Positions 8,385-18,080 of a stretch of 64,000 nucleotides of DNA are shown piece after piece. Source of the stretch: Opitutaceae bacterium. Lineage in GTDB: Bacteria; Verrucomicrobiota; Verrucomicrobiia; Opitutales; Opitutaceae. The notes beneath the pieces were generated by a model that ran no database searches, was not told the DNA's origin, and saw nothing but the letters and a program-made list of their open reading frames with translations. Position 1 is the first letter of the stretch. Each line of letters starts with the position of its first letter. Location of the stretch: positions 310,001 through 374,000 of the forward strand of contig JAEUHC010000027.1 in assembly GCA_016794785.1 (NCBI GenBank). Direction: 5' to 3'. Position numbers and translations under genes: made by a program.

Positions 8385-9224
8385 ATGAAGGCCGACTGGA
8401 AGGAGACGACCATCGACGGCCCGCGCACCCGGCGTTGGTCGCTGGATCGCACCCAATGCGGCGACCTCGCGCCGCACCGGATTGCCTGGCTCGGGCTGGA
8501 TGTCGTGCATGCGCCTTACCGCCGGGTGCGGCTCGCGCCCTCGGGCAGTTTCCTGCACGCGACCTTGGAGGGAGAGGGGAGGGTGCTGCTGGAGGGCAGT
8601 TGGGAAATGGTCACCGCGGGCTCGCTCTTCCTTGCGCCGCCGCGCGTGCTCAACGCCTTCCACGCGGAGCCGGGCAAGCGCTGGGCGTTCGCGTGGATTC
8701 GCTACGAGGAGCCGGCTTGGTCCAAGCCGCTCGTCGGCGCCGGCTCGCCGCTGCGTATCTCGCAAGGGGCCGAGGAGATTGGCCGCGTGTTGGAAGGCCT
8801 CCGGGCCGAGTGGGAGGGCGCGCGCGATCCCGCGCTCGTGCACCACTGGGTGAGCCTGGCCCACGGTCTCGCGGCCCGGGCCGCGCGGCCCTGGCGCAGC
8901 GATTCCCGCATCGGCGAACTCTGGGGCAAGGTCGCCGCCGATCTCACCGCGGACTGGAAACTCTCGATCTTGGCTAGCAAGTGCTCGCTCAGCACGGAGC
9001 ACCTGCGGCGCGTCTGCCGCCGTGAACTGGGCCGCACACCGATGGAGCACGTCACCTACATGCGCATCCAGCACGCGCAGGAGCTGCTGGAGAATACCGA
9101 CGAAAAACTCGAGGCCATCGCGCCGCGCGTGGGTTACCACAGCGCGGTGGTGTTCTCGCGGGCGTTTGTGCGGTGCGTGGGCCTGACGCCCTCGCAGTAT
9201 CGGGAACGCAGAAAATCGGGCTGA
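8385..9224 (+). CDS. AraC family transcriptional regulator
   Basis: A 279-residue regulator with an N-terminal cupin-like sensor half (about 40-150; GSFLHATLEGEGRVLLEG and AGSLFLAPP resemble the AraC arm/binding domain) and a C-terminal AraC double helix-turn-helix ending VGYHSAVVFSRAFVRCVGLTPSQYRERR. I chose ATG 8385; the reading frame extends further upstream but without domain similarity. It is divergent from the TIM-barrel gene with 158 bp between them. It is therefore the natural local regulator of the 1-8 kb locus, responding to an unknown small molecule. Confidence 0.9.
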   Translation: MKADWKETTIDGPRTRRWSLDRTQCGDLAPHRIAWLGLDVVHAPYRRVRLAPSGSFLHATLEGEGRVLLEGSWEMVTAGSLFLAPPRVLNAFHAEPGKRWAFAWIRYEEPAWSKPLVGAGSPLRISQGAEEIGRVLEGLRAEWEGARDPALVHHWVSLAHGLAARAARPWRSDSRIGELWGKVAADLTADWKLSILASKCSLSTEHLRRVCRRELGRTPMEHVTYMRIQHAQELLENTDEKLEAIAPRVGYHSAVVFSRAFVRCVGLTPSQYRERRKSG

Positions 9225-9251
9225 GCGCCCGGTGCGCGATCGGCCGGGACT

Positions 9252-10334
9252 TCAACGCCCCGCCAGTTTCACGCCGAGTCGCGCGAAGAGGAACTCCCGC
9301 AGCGCGTGCTGATAGTCTCCTTCGATTCGCGGTTCCACCATGCCAAACCACGCCGTCGCGGACACGCCGGCGGCGTCGCAGGCCCGCTTGACGGCTCGCG
9401 CGTGATTGGGGTGGTGCAGGGCGTGGCCGCGGTTGGCGAGCGGGCCGTCGGGCTGCGCCGAGAAGAGGAAAACCGGAGGATCGTCGCGCGAGACGAGGCC
9501 GAGCATATCGACGTCGTCGAGGATCGCCTTGAATTTGGGCGTCGAGAGTTCGGCCTCGGTGGCCGCGCCGTAGAAGGCGACGGTCTCGCCGGGTCGCGAC
9601 CACTCAGCCTGCGCGGGGCCGAGGAACTCGGGCCAGCGCAGGATATTCATCGTCGCCTGCGTGTTGATCGCGCCAGCCCCCGCGATGCGGGAGGACTCGC
9701 GGAGCACAGGATCGGTGGCGCTCGGATCGGCGAGGTCGTCGTGAAAAGCGAGCCACAGCGAGGCGGTCGCGCCGGCCGAGCCGCCGTAGGAAGCGATGCG
9801 CGTGGGATCGATGCCATAGTCACGCGCCTTGAAGCGCACGAATTGAATAGCGCGGGCGCAGTCGCGCAGGATGTCCTGGATCGGCGCGCTCGCGCGGAAG
9901 CGGTAGTTGATCGCCATGAACGAGACGCCGGCCGCGAGGGATTCCCGGATCATGGTCGCGCTCGCCCCGGCTTTGCTCCCGTTCACAAAACCGCCGCCGT
10001 GGATGTAAACGATCAGCGGCGTCGGCGCACCCGGGAGCGCAAGCCAGAGGTCGAGCTTGTGGCGTTCGTGGGGGCCGTAGCTCACGTCGGCGTGCGTGGG
10101 CGCGGGCTTCTTCGAGGTGTCGGGCGGGGTGCCGCCGCCGTCGTCACTCGTCGCGCCCGAATTGGGGCGGCGGAGTTTTTTGGCGTGGGCCTGCGCTTCC
10201 TCCAGCGTGAGGATGCCGTCCTTGTTGGTGTCGGCTTCGGGGTAGCGCTTCAGCAGTTCCTGGAGCCGCGCATCGGTGTCGGCGGCGGCGAGGGCCCAGG
10301 GCAGGATGAGGAAGGCGAAAAAAGCGGGGCGCAT
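9252..10334 (-). CDS. secreted alpha/beta hydrolase (HSL-type esterase) with N-terminal EF-hand
   Basis: A 360-residue esterase/lipase. It opens with a signal peptide (MRPAFFAFLILPWALAAADT). A 12-residue EF-hand loop spans 35-46 (D35, N37, D39, I41, E46). A Pro/Gly/Asp-rich linker follows, then an HSL/carboxylesterase domain with the oxyanion motif HGGG (112-115) and nucleophile Ser186 in GGSAG. The EF-hand implies calcium binding near the signal peptide, a combination common in PVC secreted proteins. Substrate is unknown; an ester-linked sugar substituent is possible, given the divergent sulfatase gene. Confidence 0.88.
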   Translation of the reverse strand: MRPAFFAFLILPWALAAADTDARLQELLKRYPEADTNKDGILTLEEAQAHAKKLRRPNSGATSDDGGGTPPDTSKKPAPTHADVSYGPHERHKLDLWLALPGAPTPLIVYIHGGGFVNGSKAGASATMIRESLAAGVSFMAINYRFRASAPIQDILRDCARAIQFVRFKARDYGIDPTRIASYGGSAGATASLWLAFHDDLADPSATDPVLRESSRIAGAGAINTQATMNILRWPEFLGPAQAEWSRPGETVAFYGAATEAELSTPKFKAILDDVDMLGLVSRDDPPVFLFSAQPDGPLANRGHALHHPNHARAVKRACDAAGVSATAWFGMVEPRIEGDYQHALREFLFARLGVKLAGR

Positions 10335-10528
10335 GCGCGAAGGATTCGATTATGGCCGCAGAGTGGCAAGGCCAGCGCGCGCTGCGTCGGCAAAAGCGTT
10401 GCCGTCATCCGTGAATGGATCTGTTGCGCCGGGCAGGGAGGGGAGTTTTCTTCGATTCCAATCTCCGCACTTGCCCCCGCGTTCGCTTCCTCAAATCCGG
10501 CCTATTGAAGCCGGGAACTCACCGCCCC

Positions 10529-11935
10529 ATGTGCTCCTTTCGACGACTGGTCTTCACCGCGATCTTTGTCGCGCTCGGTTCGCTGGCCGCGGCCCGTCCG
10601 CCCAACCTCATCCTGATTGTCAGCGACGATCAGGGGTTTGATCTCGGCGCGTTTGGCTCGAAGCAGTTCGTCACGCCGCACCTCGATCGGATGGCCGCCG
10701 AAGGCGTGCGCGCGACGAACTTTTACGTCACCGCCTCCGTCTGCACGCCCTCGCGCAGCGGCCTCATCACCGGCCGCTACCCGCAGCGCAACGGCACCTA
10801 CGAGATGATCCGGAACAACATGGTCAACTACGGCCACCGCTACACCAAGGCTGAGTATGCGATCTCGCCGGAGATGACGCTCGGCCTCGACGTGCGTGAG
10901 CTTACTTTCGGCGACGTGCTCCGTCCCGCGGGCTACCGCAACGCTGTGTTTGGCAAATGGGACATGGGGCAGGCGCGCCGCTTTCTGCCGCTGCAGCGCG
11001 GCTTCGATGACTTCGTCGGCCACGGCAACAACGGCATCGATTACTACACGCACGAACGCTACGGCGCGCCGTCGATGTTTCGCGGCAACAGCCTCTCGAT
11101 TGCCGACCAGGGCACCTACGCCACCGATCTTTTCCGGCGCGAGGCCGTGGGCTTCATCCGGGCGCATCGCGCGCGGCCGTTCTTCCTCTACCTGCCGTTC
11201 AACGCTCCGCACAGCGCTTCCAACTTGGAGAAGGACAGCAACCAAGTTCCTGCCCATTACCTGAAAAAATACTACCCCGCGCTGGATCCCGCGAGGCCGG
11301 CGACAAAATACGCCGGGATGGTGACCGCGATGGACGAGGCGATCGGGGAAATCTTCGGCACGCTGCGCGAACTGGCGCTCGAGCGCGACACGCTCGTCAT
11401 CTTCATCTCCGACAACGGCCGCACCGGCGCGCGCATCGACGAAGTCCGTCTCCGCGGTGGCAAGGCCTCCGGCTACGAGGGCGGCCTGCGCGTGCCCCTG
11501 ATCGCGTGGTGGCCGGGTAGCATCCCCGCCGGAAAAACGACCCACGAATTCCTCACAGCGCTGGAAATTCTGCCCACCCTGGCTGGCGCCGCTGGTGCGA
11601 AATTGCCCGCGGGCGTGACCTACGACGGCTTCGATATGCTGCCGGTCCTGAAGGGAACGACGGGGTCGCCGCGTCGCGAGATGTTCTGGGACTGGCCCGA
11701 CGGCTACCAAGCCGCGCGGGTCGGAAACTGGAAATGGCTGGCCTCGACGCCCCGCGGCAAGCGGGGCGAAGTGCCCGCCAAGGAGGAAATCTTCGACCTC
11801 GACGCTGATCCCGGCGAAACGAAAAACCTCGTCGCGTCGCACGCCGGGAAAGTTGCCGAGCTCAAAGCAGCCTTTGCCCGTTGGCAGGCCGAGATGGATG
11901 CCGCCGAGCCGCGCGGGCCTTTCCGGGATTATTGA
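10529..11935 (+). CDS. secreted sulfatase (S1 family)
   Basis: Type I sulfatase of 468 residues. The core is CTPSRSGLITGR, whose Cys72 must be oxidised to formylglycine by a separate maturase. The N-terminal metal site (SDDQGFD) and the C-terminal FISDNGRTGARIDEVRLRGGKAS region are present. The start at 10529 gives a signal peptide MCSFRRLVFTAIFVALGSLAAA; the frame upstream has no such feature. It is probably co-transcribed with the propeller-cytochrome gene 94 bp downstream. The target is likely a sulfated glycan, but no subfamily can be assigned by eye. Confidence 0.92.
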   Translation: MCSFRRLVFTAIFVALGSLAAARPPNLILIVSDDQGFDLGAFGSKQFVTPHLDRMAAEGVRATNFYVTASVCTPSRSGLITGRYPQRNGTYEMIRNNMVNYGHRYTKAEYAISPEMTLGLDVRELTFGDVLRPAGYRNAVFGKWDMGQARRFLPLQRGFDDFVGHGNNGIDYYTHERYGAPSMFRGNSLSIADQGTYATDLFRREAVGFIRAHRARPFFLYLPFNAPHSASNLEKDSNQVPAHYLKKYYPALDPARPATKYAGMVTAMDEAIGEIFGTLRELALERDTLVIFISDNGRTGARIDEVRLRGGKASGYEGGLRVPLIAWWPGSIPAGKTTHEFLTALEILPTLAGAAGAKLPAGVTYDGFDMLPVLKGTTGSPRREMFWDWPDGYQAARVGNWKWLASTPRGKRGEVPAKEEIFDLDADPGETKNLVASHAGKVAELKAAFARWQAEMDAAEPRGPFRDY

Positions 11936-12029
11936 CGGACGATTAAGAGCGGTGCCGTTTGAATGGGGCGTCTGGCTTGCAGCCGCTCTGGCCCGTGTTG
12001 TTGTCATCGCACCCTCAAGCCTCCTCCTT

Positions 12030-15000
12030 ATGCGCTACTTTCTTTCCCTGCTCGGTCTGTTTGTGCCCGCCTTCGCTGCGTTGGGTCAGACATCGCCGGC
12101 CGCTGCACCCGGTCCGTTCACGCCCGAGATCGCGGAGTTTGTGAAGAGTTTCAAGACGGCGGGACAGGACCTGCGCGGGGAGGCGGCGCCTCTCCCTGCG
12201 GCCGAGAGCCTGAAGAAAATCACGATGGCCTCGGGCTTCCGCCTTGAACTCGTCGCCAGCGAGCCGGTGGTGCGGCAGCCGATCGACCTGCGCTTCGATG
12301 AGCGGGGGCGGCTGTGGGTGGTCCAGTATCTCCAGTATCCGTTTCCCGCGGGCGTCACCATCACCGGCTACGATCAATACATCCGCGCGGAGTTCGACCG
12401 CGTGTCCCCGCCGCCCCCGCGGCATTTTCGTGGCGCGGACAAAATCACGATTCTCGAGGACGGCGACGGCGATGGGCAATTCGAGACGGTGAAGACATTT
12501 CTCGACGGCCTGAACATGGCGACAAGCGTCCTGCCCGGCGATGGCGGCGTGTGGGTGATGATGTCGCCCTACCTCTTGTTCTATCCCGACCGGGACGGGG
12601 ACGACGTGCCCGACGGCGACCCCGAGGTGCATCTCGCGGGGTTTGGCCTTGAGGACACGCACTCGCTCGCGACCAGCCTGCACTGGGGGCCGGACGGCTG
12701 GCTCTACGGCGCGACAGGCAGCACGACGACGCTCGACGTGCAGGGCATCAAGCTGCTCGGGCAGGGCATCTGGCGCTACCATCCCGGCACACGGGTCTTT
12801 GAGATTTTCGCCGAGGGCGGCGGCAACACGCACAGCCTGGAGTTTGACCGTTTCGGCCGCGCCTTCTCCGGCACCAACTTCGGCGCGACGCGCGGCCTGC
12901 ACTACGCGCAGGGCGCGACCTACGTGAAAAACTGGCCGAAGCACGGGCCGGCGCTGAATCCCTTCATCTTCGGTTTTCTTGAGCACATGGCGCACATGGG
13001 CTACAGCCCGCGTTTCGCCCAGGCCTTCATCCTTTACGAAGGCGGCGCGATCCCCGCGCTCGAAGGCGAGGTGGTCGCGGGCATGGCGATGACCAACCGC
13101 GTGCAGGCCAGCCGTGTGCTGCGCGATACTTCGACGTTCCGCACCATCGACAGCACACTGCTGGCGGATTCGGCCGACCGCACGTTTCGACCTGTCGATG
13201 TCGAGCTCGGGCCCGACGGCGCGATCTACATTGCCGACTGGACCGATGCGCGCATGACGCACGTGCAGCCCGCCGACACGTGGGACAAGACCAACGGCCG
13301 CATCTTCCGCATCGTGCCGGAAAACTTCGCCCGACCGCGCCCGGTCGATTTGCGCACGCTGAAGACAGATGAGCTGCTGACCGTCCTGGCGCATCCCAAC
13401 CGCGAGCGTCGGGAGCAGGCCCGCCGGCTTTTGGCCACGCGCCCAGAGCCGATCGCCGCACAGCTGCGGGCCATGCTGGACAAAAATGAAGCCACCGCGC
13501 TCGAGGCCTTCTGGGTATTGAATCTGCGCGGAGAACTCGCCGAAGCGCAGCTCCGCGCCGCGCTTTCGCACCCGGATGCCCACATCCGCCGCTGGGCCGT
13601 GCGTTTGCTTGGCGATCGCAACAGCGTCGGCGCGACCACGCGTGAGGCGCTCGCCGACCTCGCACAGGCCGAGCCTGATGTGGAGGTGCGCAGCCAGCTT
13701 GCAAGCGGCGCCAAGCGACTGCCGCCGGGGCAGGCTTTTCCCATTATCCGCGCCCTCCTCGGCCGGGATGAAGACGCGGCGGACAAACATCTGCCGCTGC
13801 TCGTCTGGTGGGCGATCGAGGCGCAGGCCGAGCGCGGGCGCGAAGAGCTGCTCGCGCTCGTGCGCGACCCGGCGGTCTGGCAGTCGCGGATGTTTGCCCA
13901 GCACACCGCCGAGCGCATCGGCCAGCGCTTCACCGCCGATCAGGGGCCGCGCCGCCACTACACATTGAAGCATGGGGTGTATTCCGAGTGGCTCATTGAG
14001 CGGGCGCCGGAACACCTCGCGCGCAATCTCGCCTACTGCGGCCGGCTGCTCGAAGCGGCGCCTGATGCGGCCGCCGCGGGCCGCCTGCTGGCCGGCATGG
14101 CGCGTGGCCTGACCGGCGGCGTGGTCGAGCCGGTGCCGGCGGCGATGCGCGCGGCGCTCGCCCGCGCCTGGGCCGCGGGCGGCCGCAATGCGGCGCTCGT
14201 TGCGCTGGGAGCACGCCTCGGCCGGTCCGAGGCGATGGGCGAAGCGGTGGCGGCGATGCGACGCGGCGGCCTGGCCGAGTCCGATCAGCAGACCTACCTC
14301 GATCTATTTTCCTCCACCGGTGCGCCCGAGGGCCTGCCGATCATCGCGGACCTGCTGCGCACGGAAAAGAACGAGGCCCGGCGCGCGAAGCGCCTCGCCG
14401 CGCTGGGCGGCTACGACACCGCGACCGCAGCCGATGTGGCGATGGAGGTTTTCCCCGCATTGCCGCCACGGCTCCAAGCCACGGCGCAGCGGATGTTGAG
14501 CGAGAAGCCGGCCTGGGCCCAGGCGATGCTCACGCGCCTCAACGCCGGAACGTTCAAGGCGGGCGTGCTCAGCAGCGCGAGTGTCGCCGCCATCCGCGCG
14601 CACAACGATCCGCGACTCACATCGCTGCTCACGACCTATCAGCAGAAAAATTCCGAAGACCCGGCGTTGCGCACGGCGCAGCAGGCCTTCGAGGCCGGCC
14701 GCATCACCTACAACAACGCCTGCGCCACCTGCCATCAGGAAGCCGGCGAAGGCCGCTACGCGCTCGCTCCCGCCCTCGTCGGCTCCCGCTGGCTGCAGGC
14801 CGGCGACGAGGTGATCGCCCGCATCGTCCTGCACGGCAAGGAAAGCCCCGCGCGTGGTTTCATCATGCCGCCGTGGCGGCAATTCGACGATGCGCAAATC
14901 GCCGCCGTGCTCACCTACGTGCGCCGCGAGTTCGGCGGACAGACGAGTGCCGTCGCACCGGAAACGATCACCGCGGTGCGCGCCGCGACCTCCGCCCGCG

Positions 15001-15068
15001 AGAAGGCCTGGACCGATGCGGAATTGGACTCCCTGCCGCGGCCGGACGCGAAAGCCACCCTTCGTTGA
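12030..15068 (+). CDS. PVC-type propeller / HEAT / cytochrome c protein
   Basis: Exported protein of 1012 residues. Order: signal peptide (MRYFLSLLGLFVPAFAALGQ); PVC-type beta-propeller (about 60-450, starting FRLELVASEPVVRQPIDLRFDERG); a helical HEAT-like region (about 460-860); and a C-terminal cytochrome c domain with CATCH haem site at 898-902 and likely axial Met in FIMPPW. It lacks the ThuA domains of its paralogue at 2380-6744. The frame is open upstream to 11853 and overlaps the sulfatase, but only the start at 12030 yields a signal peptide. It follows the sulfatase and probably works on the same extracellular substrate. Confidence 0.87.
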   Translation: MRYFLSLLGLFVPAFAALGQTSPAAAPGPFTPEIAEFVKSFKTAGQDLRGEAAPLPAAESLKKITMASGFRLELVASEPVVRQPIDLRFDERGRLWVVQYLQYPFPAGVTITGYDQYIRAEFDRVSPPPPRHFRGADKITILEDGDGDGQFETVKTFLDGLNMATSVLPGDGGVWVMMSPYLLFYPDRDGDDVPDGDPEVHLAGFGLEDTHSLATSLHWGPDGWLYGATGSTTTLDVQGIKLLGQGIWRYHPGTRVFEIFAEGGGNTHSLEFDRFGRAFSGTNFGATRGLHYAQGATYVKNWPKHGPALNPFIFGFLEHMAHMGYSPRFAQAFILYEGGAIPALEGEVVAGMAMTNRVQASRVLRDTSTFRTIDSTLLADSADRTFRPVDVELGPDGAIYIADWTDARMTHVQPADTWDKTNGRIFRIVPENFARPRPVDLRTLKTDELLTVLAHPNRERREQARRLLATRPEPIAAQLRAMLDKNEATALEAFWVLNLRGELAEAQLRAALSHPDAHIRRWAVRLLGDRNSVGATTREALADLAQAEPDVEVRSQLASGAKRLPPGQAFPIIRALLGRDEDAADKHLPLLVWWAIEAQAERGREELLALVRDPAVWQSRMFAQHTAERIGQRFTADQGPRRHYTLKHGVYSEWLIERAPEHLARNLAYCGRLLEAAPDAAAAGRLLAGMARGLTGGVVEPVPAAMRAALARAWAAGGRNAALVALGARLGRSEAMGEAVAAMRRGGLAESDQQTYLDLFSSTGAPEGLPIIADLLRTEKNEARRAKRLAALGGYDTATAADVAMEVFPALPPRLQATAQRMLSEKPAWAQAMLTRLNAGTFKAGVLSSASVAAIRAHNDPRLTSLLTTYQQKNSEDPALRTAQQAFEAGRITYNNACATCHQEAGEGRYALAPALVGSRWLQAGDEVIARIVLHGKESPARGFIMPPWRQFDDAQIAAVLTYVRREFGGQTSAVAPETITAVRAATSAREKAWTDAELDSLPRPDAKATLR

Positions 15069-15175
15069 CTGGCGCATTGGCCCCACGCGGCGAGGCCCCG
15101 GGCAACGGGCCCTTTGCCCCATGCCGCGAAGTTGAGCTTTCATCACACGGGGCAGTCGCTTAATGGCTGGAGGGA

Positions 15176-15826
15176 ATGAACGACATCCGCGAAGTCCACC
15201 GCCTGCCGTCACCGGCCCCCAAGCCGCAGTCGCTCGCCTTTGCCGGACCGCTCCTGTGGATGGGATCGCGTGAAACCAAGAACATCTACGCCATTGATCC
15301 CGTCGCGTGGCTCGTGCGCTGGCAGATTGCCGCACCCGGCACGCCGTGGGGCATGACCGGGGTGGAGGACGAACTCCGCGTGCTGTGCGGCGAGAGCGAC
15401 GACGACCGGCGAATCATCCGGCGCTGCCTCCCGGGACAAAAGTTCGATCCCAATTTCGCCATCCCTTGCCCCGACGACAGCGGTTCCCAGCTGAGCTATG
15501 ACGGCCGGCGGCTGCACGTCAGCCAGTGGTATCCGAAAAAGGTGCTCACCCTCGCCAGTGACGGCACAGTCGAGCGGATCATCAGCGTGCCGCACGGCAT
15601 TTGCGGGCAAGTCTTCGTCGAGCGGATCCTCTGGCTCGTCACCACCGATGCCGAGGACACCAACGACTACTGGCTCACCCGGGTCGATCCGCGGCCGGCG
15701 ACGCCGGTGATCGAGGACGTGGCGCGCATTCCTTTCCAAGCGCGCGCGCTTGCGTGGGACGGGGAAAAATTCTGGACCAATCACCGCGAGCAAAACGAGA
15801 TCGTGGCGTTTGCCCGGGTGGGTTAG
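15176..15826 (+). CDS. small beta-propeller-like protein of unknown function
   Basis: A 216-residue protein with repeated strand patterns such as PKPQSLAFAGPLLWMGSRETKNIYAIDP and FQARALAWDGEKFWTNHREQNEIVAF, typical of short NHL/SMP-30-like or glutamine-cyclotransferase-like propellers. There is no signal peptide. A good ribosome site (GGAGG) lies just before the ATG. I recognise the fold type but not the family, and propose no reaction. It lies 107 bp after the propeller-cytochrome gene. Confidence 0.75.
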   Translation: MNDIREVHRLPSPAPKPQSLAFAGPLLWMGSRETKNIYAIDPVAWLVRWQIAAPGTPWGMTGVEDELRVLCGESDDDRRIIRRCLPGQKFDPNFAIPCPDDSGSQLSYDGRRLHVSQWYPKKVLTLASDGTVERIISVPHGICGQVFVERILWLVTTDAEDTNDYWLTRVDPRPATPVIEDVARIPFQARALAWDGEKFWTNHREQNEIVAFARVG

Positions 15827-15881
15827 CCAGCAATGCGCGGGGGTGCTTTGACAGCGATCGGATTTCACATCCGCTCTCGGC

Positions 15882-16481
15882 ATGCTTGAACAAGCCCCTT
15901 CTCACCGTGCCCCAGCTTGCATTCAGTCCGGTTTCCGCAGGCCGCGGGGAGCCGGACCATGGATCGTGGGGTTGATGCTCGCGGTTGTGCTTTCCGGCTG
16001 CGCCACGACGATGCCCCCGCTGAAGACCGTCGAGAAGCTGGACCTTGCCCGCTACATGGGCCCGTGGCATGTCATCGCGTGCATTCCGACTTTCATCGAG
16101 ACGGAGGCGTATAACGCCGTGGAGACCTACCGCCTCGAGCCCGACGGCACAATCGACACGGTGTTCACGTTCAACAAGGGTGGTTTTGACGGGCCGCTGA
16201 AGCGCTACAACCCGCGCGGCTTCGTGCGCGATCCGGTCAACAAATCGACCTGGGGCATGCGGTTCGTCTGGCCGTTCAAGGCCGAGTTTCTCGTCACTCA
16301 CATCAACGCGGACTACACGCAGACGGTCGTGGGCCGAAACAAGCGCGACTACGTCTGGATTATGGCGCGCACGCCGGAAATTCCGGCCGCCGACTACGAC
16401 CGGTTGGTCTCGGAATTGAAAGCGCAGGGCTACGATGTGGCCAAGCTCCGGAAGGTGCCCCAGCGGTGGTCGGGGAAGTAG
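15882..16481 (+). CDS. outer-membrane lipocalin (Blc-like)
   Basis: A 199-residue lipocalin. The bacterial lipocalin signature is clear: LDLARYMGPWHVIACIPTFIE near residue 55, then YNAVETYRLEPDGTIDTVFTFNKGGFDG, and C-terminal YVWIMARTPEIPAADYDRLV. A lipobox LSGC places the lipidated cysteine at residue 40. The first 25 residues are charged and unusual for a signal peptide, so translation may begin later, close to Met32. Blc-type lipocalins bind fatty acids or lysophospholipids at the outer membrane. Confidence 0.88.
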   Translation: MLEQAPSHRAPACIQSGFRRPRGAGPWIVGLMLAVVLSGCATTMPPLKTVEKLDLARYMGPWHVIACIPTFIETEAYNAVETYRLEPDGTIDTVFTFNKGGFDGPLKRYNPRGFVRDPVNKSTWGMRFVWPFKAEFLVTHINADYTQTVVGRNKRDYVWIMARTPEIPAADYDRLVSELKAQGYDVAKLRKVPQRWSGK

Positions 16482-16538
16482 CTTGGATTGGCGGCTACTG
16501 GACGCGTCGCGGGTTGCGGGCGCTACCGCTACGGGCGA

Positions 16539-18077
16539 TCAATTCGGGGCTTCATAGCCTTTGACCTCGACGCGCGGGGTGGGCGGCGGAATGGGCAGGC
16601 CGTATTTGCGGTAGAGATCGTGGAAGGCCTCGATGGTCGAGAAGCCGGGCTTGAAATTGCCGAAGCGGTGGCCCTCGGCGATGAGCAGTGGCGTCCAGCC
16701 GCGCTTGTTCTTCGTGTTCCAGACCTCGAGCTTCGCGCCCCGCTCGTCGAGGAGCTTGATGACTTTCGGAAAATTGGCGAAGGCGGCGCCGTGCATCGCG
16801 GTGTCGCCGGTGCTGGCGACGGCGTTGATATCTGCGCCGAGGGAGAGAAGAAAGGTGACGGCCTCCACGGCCTCGTCCTCGGTGCCGGCTTCCTCCTCGA
16901 CGGCGCGCGTGCCGAGGCCGGCAGCGGCCATGAGCGGGGTGATGCCGTCGATGTTGGTGAGCGTGGGATCAGCGCCGAGAGAGAGGAGGAGCTTGAGGTA
17001 GGGCGTGTCGGCGGTGTCGGCGGCGAGGAGAAATGGGGTGCAGCCCTTGCGGTTGACGCGGCCGCCGCCGCTGGGGCCGCCGGCGAGGCGGAGGTTCACA
17101 TCGGCGCCCTTGGCGACGAGTTTGCGGATGAGATCGTCGCTCGTGTAAAGGCCGGCGGTGTCGGGGACGGGCTGGCCGTCGTCCTCGCCGCTGTCGGGCT
17201 TGCGGACCCACGTGAGGACGTGGAGCGGGGCGTAACCGGAGCGGATGTCGTTGGGATCGGCGCCACGGTCGAGGAGCTCGGCGGCGAGTTCGTAGTGGCC
17301 GTTTTCGATGGCGATGATGAGCGCGCTCGTGCCGGAGCGGGGCTGCTTCTTGGTGGGATTGCGCTGGGGCTTGGTGGCTTCGTTGATGTCAACGCCGGCC
17401 TTGAGCAACAGTCGCACGACCTCGGCGCGGCCGGTGCGGGTGGCGAAAAGGAGCGGCGTGAACCCGGTATCGACGGGACTGCGGAAATCCGCGCCGGCGG
17501 CGATGAGCGCCTCGACGACCGGGGCGTGGCCGGCGTGCGCCGCCCACATGAGCGCGGTCTGGCCGCCGGTGGCGAGCTTGGTGTCGGCGCGCGCCCCGCG
17601 GGCGAGCAACGCCTGCACGGCGGCGAGGCGGCCGGTGCGCGCGGCGGTCATGAGCGGCGTCTCGCCGCCGCGGAGCGCGAGGTTGGCATCGGCGCCGGCG
17701 TCGAGCAGCGCGGTGACGAGCGGGGCGGAGCCGTTGGTGCAGGCGAGGGAGAGCGGGGTGACGCCGTAGCGGTTTTGGGCGTTGGGATTGGCCTTGGCGG
17801 CGAGCAGGGCCTTTGCAGTCGCGAGATCGTCGTGGCGCGCGGCCCAGTGGAGGGCGGTCGTGCCGTCGGATTGCGCGGCGTCGATGGCCGAGTCGGTCAG
17901 GAGGGCGCGGATGGCGGCGGCATCGCGGCGCTCAACGGCATCGGCGAGCGGCGATGCGGCGGACGCCGTGGCGGCGGAGAACAAGCCGAGCAGGAGTGAA
18001 CCACAGAGGCACAGAGGCGCTGAGAAAGGCCGGGGCGGATTGGGGCTGCTCTGTGTCTCTGTGCCTTTGTGGTTCAT
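16539..18077 (-). CDS. exported ankyrin-repeat protein with repeat-derived N-terminus
   Basis: A 512-residue protein of tandem ankyrin repeats (motifs such as GTTALHWAARHDDLATAKALL, GVTPLSLACTNG, GETPLMTAARTG). The predicted start at 18077 and the first 27 or so codons lie inside a palindromic DNA repeat (17997-18080). Together with a short segment beyond the repeat they encode a signal-peptide-like sequence (LCLCGSLLLGLFSAATASAAS), after which the ankyrin repeats begin. Without this segment no obvious export signal remains. Ankyrin arrays bind proteins; the partner is unknown. It may be secreted or periplasmic. Confidence 0.82.
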   Translation of the reverse strand: MNHKGTETQSSPNPPRPFSAPLCLCGSLLLGLFSAATASAASPLADAVERRDAAAIRALLTDSAIDAAQSDGTTALHWAARHDDLATAKALLAAKANPNAQNRYGVTPLSLACTNGSAPLVTALLDAGADANLALRGGETPLMTAARTGRLAAVQALLARGARADTKLATGGQTALMWAAHAGHAPVVEALIAAGADFRSPVDTGFTPLLFATRTGRAEVVRLLLKAGVDINEATKPQRNPTKKQPRSGTSALIIAIENGHYELAAELLDRGADPNDIRSGYAPLHVLTWVRKPDSGEDDGQPVPDTAGLYTSDDLIRKLVAKGADVNLRLAGGPSGGGRVNRKGCTPFLLAADTADTPYLKLLLSLGADPTLTNIDGITPLMAAAGLGTRAVEEEAGTEDEAVEAVTFLLSLGADINAVASTGDTAMHGAAFANFPKVIKLLDERGAKLEVWNTKNKRGWTPLLIAEGHRFGNFKPGFSTIEAFHDLYRKYGLPIPPPTPRVEVKGYEAPN

Positions 18078-18080
18078 TTT
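17997..18080. repeat. palindromic repeat of the 'CCACAGAGGCACAGAG' type inside the ankyrin gene 5' end
   Basis: The left arm (17997-18023, TGAACCACAGAGGCACAGAG and on) and right arm (18050-18080) are imperfect reverse complements with a GC-rich centre. This resembles a widespread class of bacterial repeats with CTCTGTG/CACAGAG words. It contains the ankyrin gene's ATG and much of its signal-peptide coding sequence. Confidence 0.75.
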
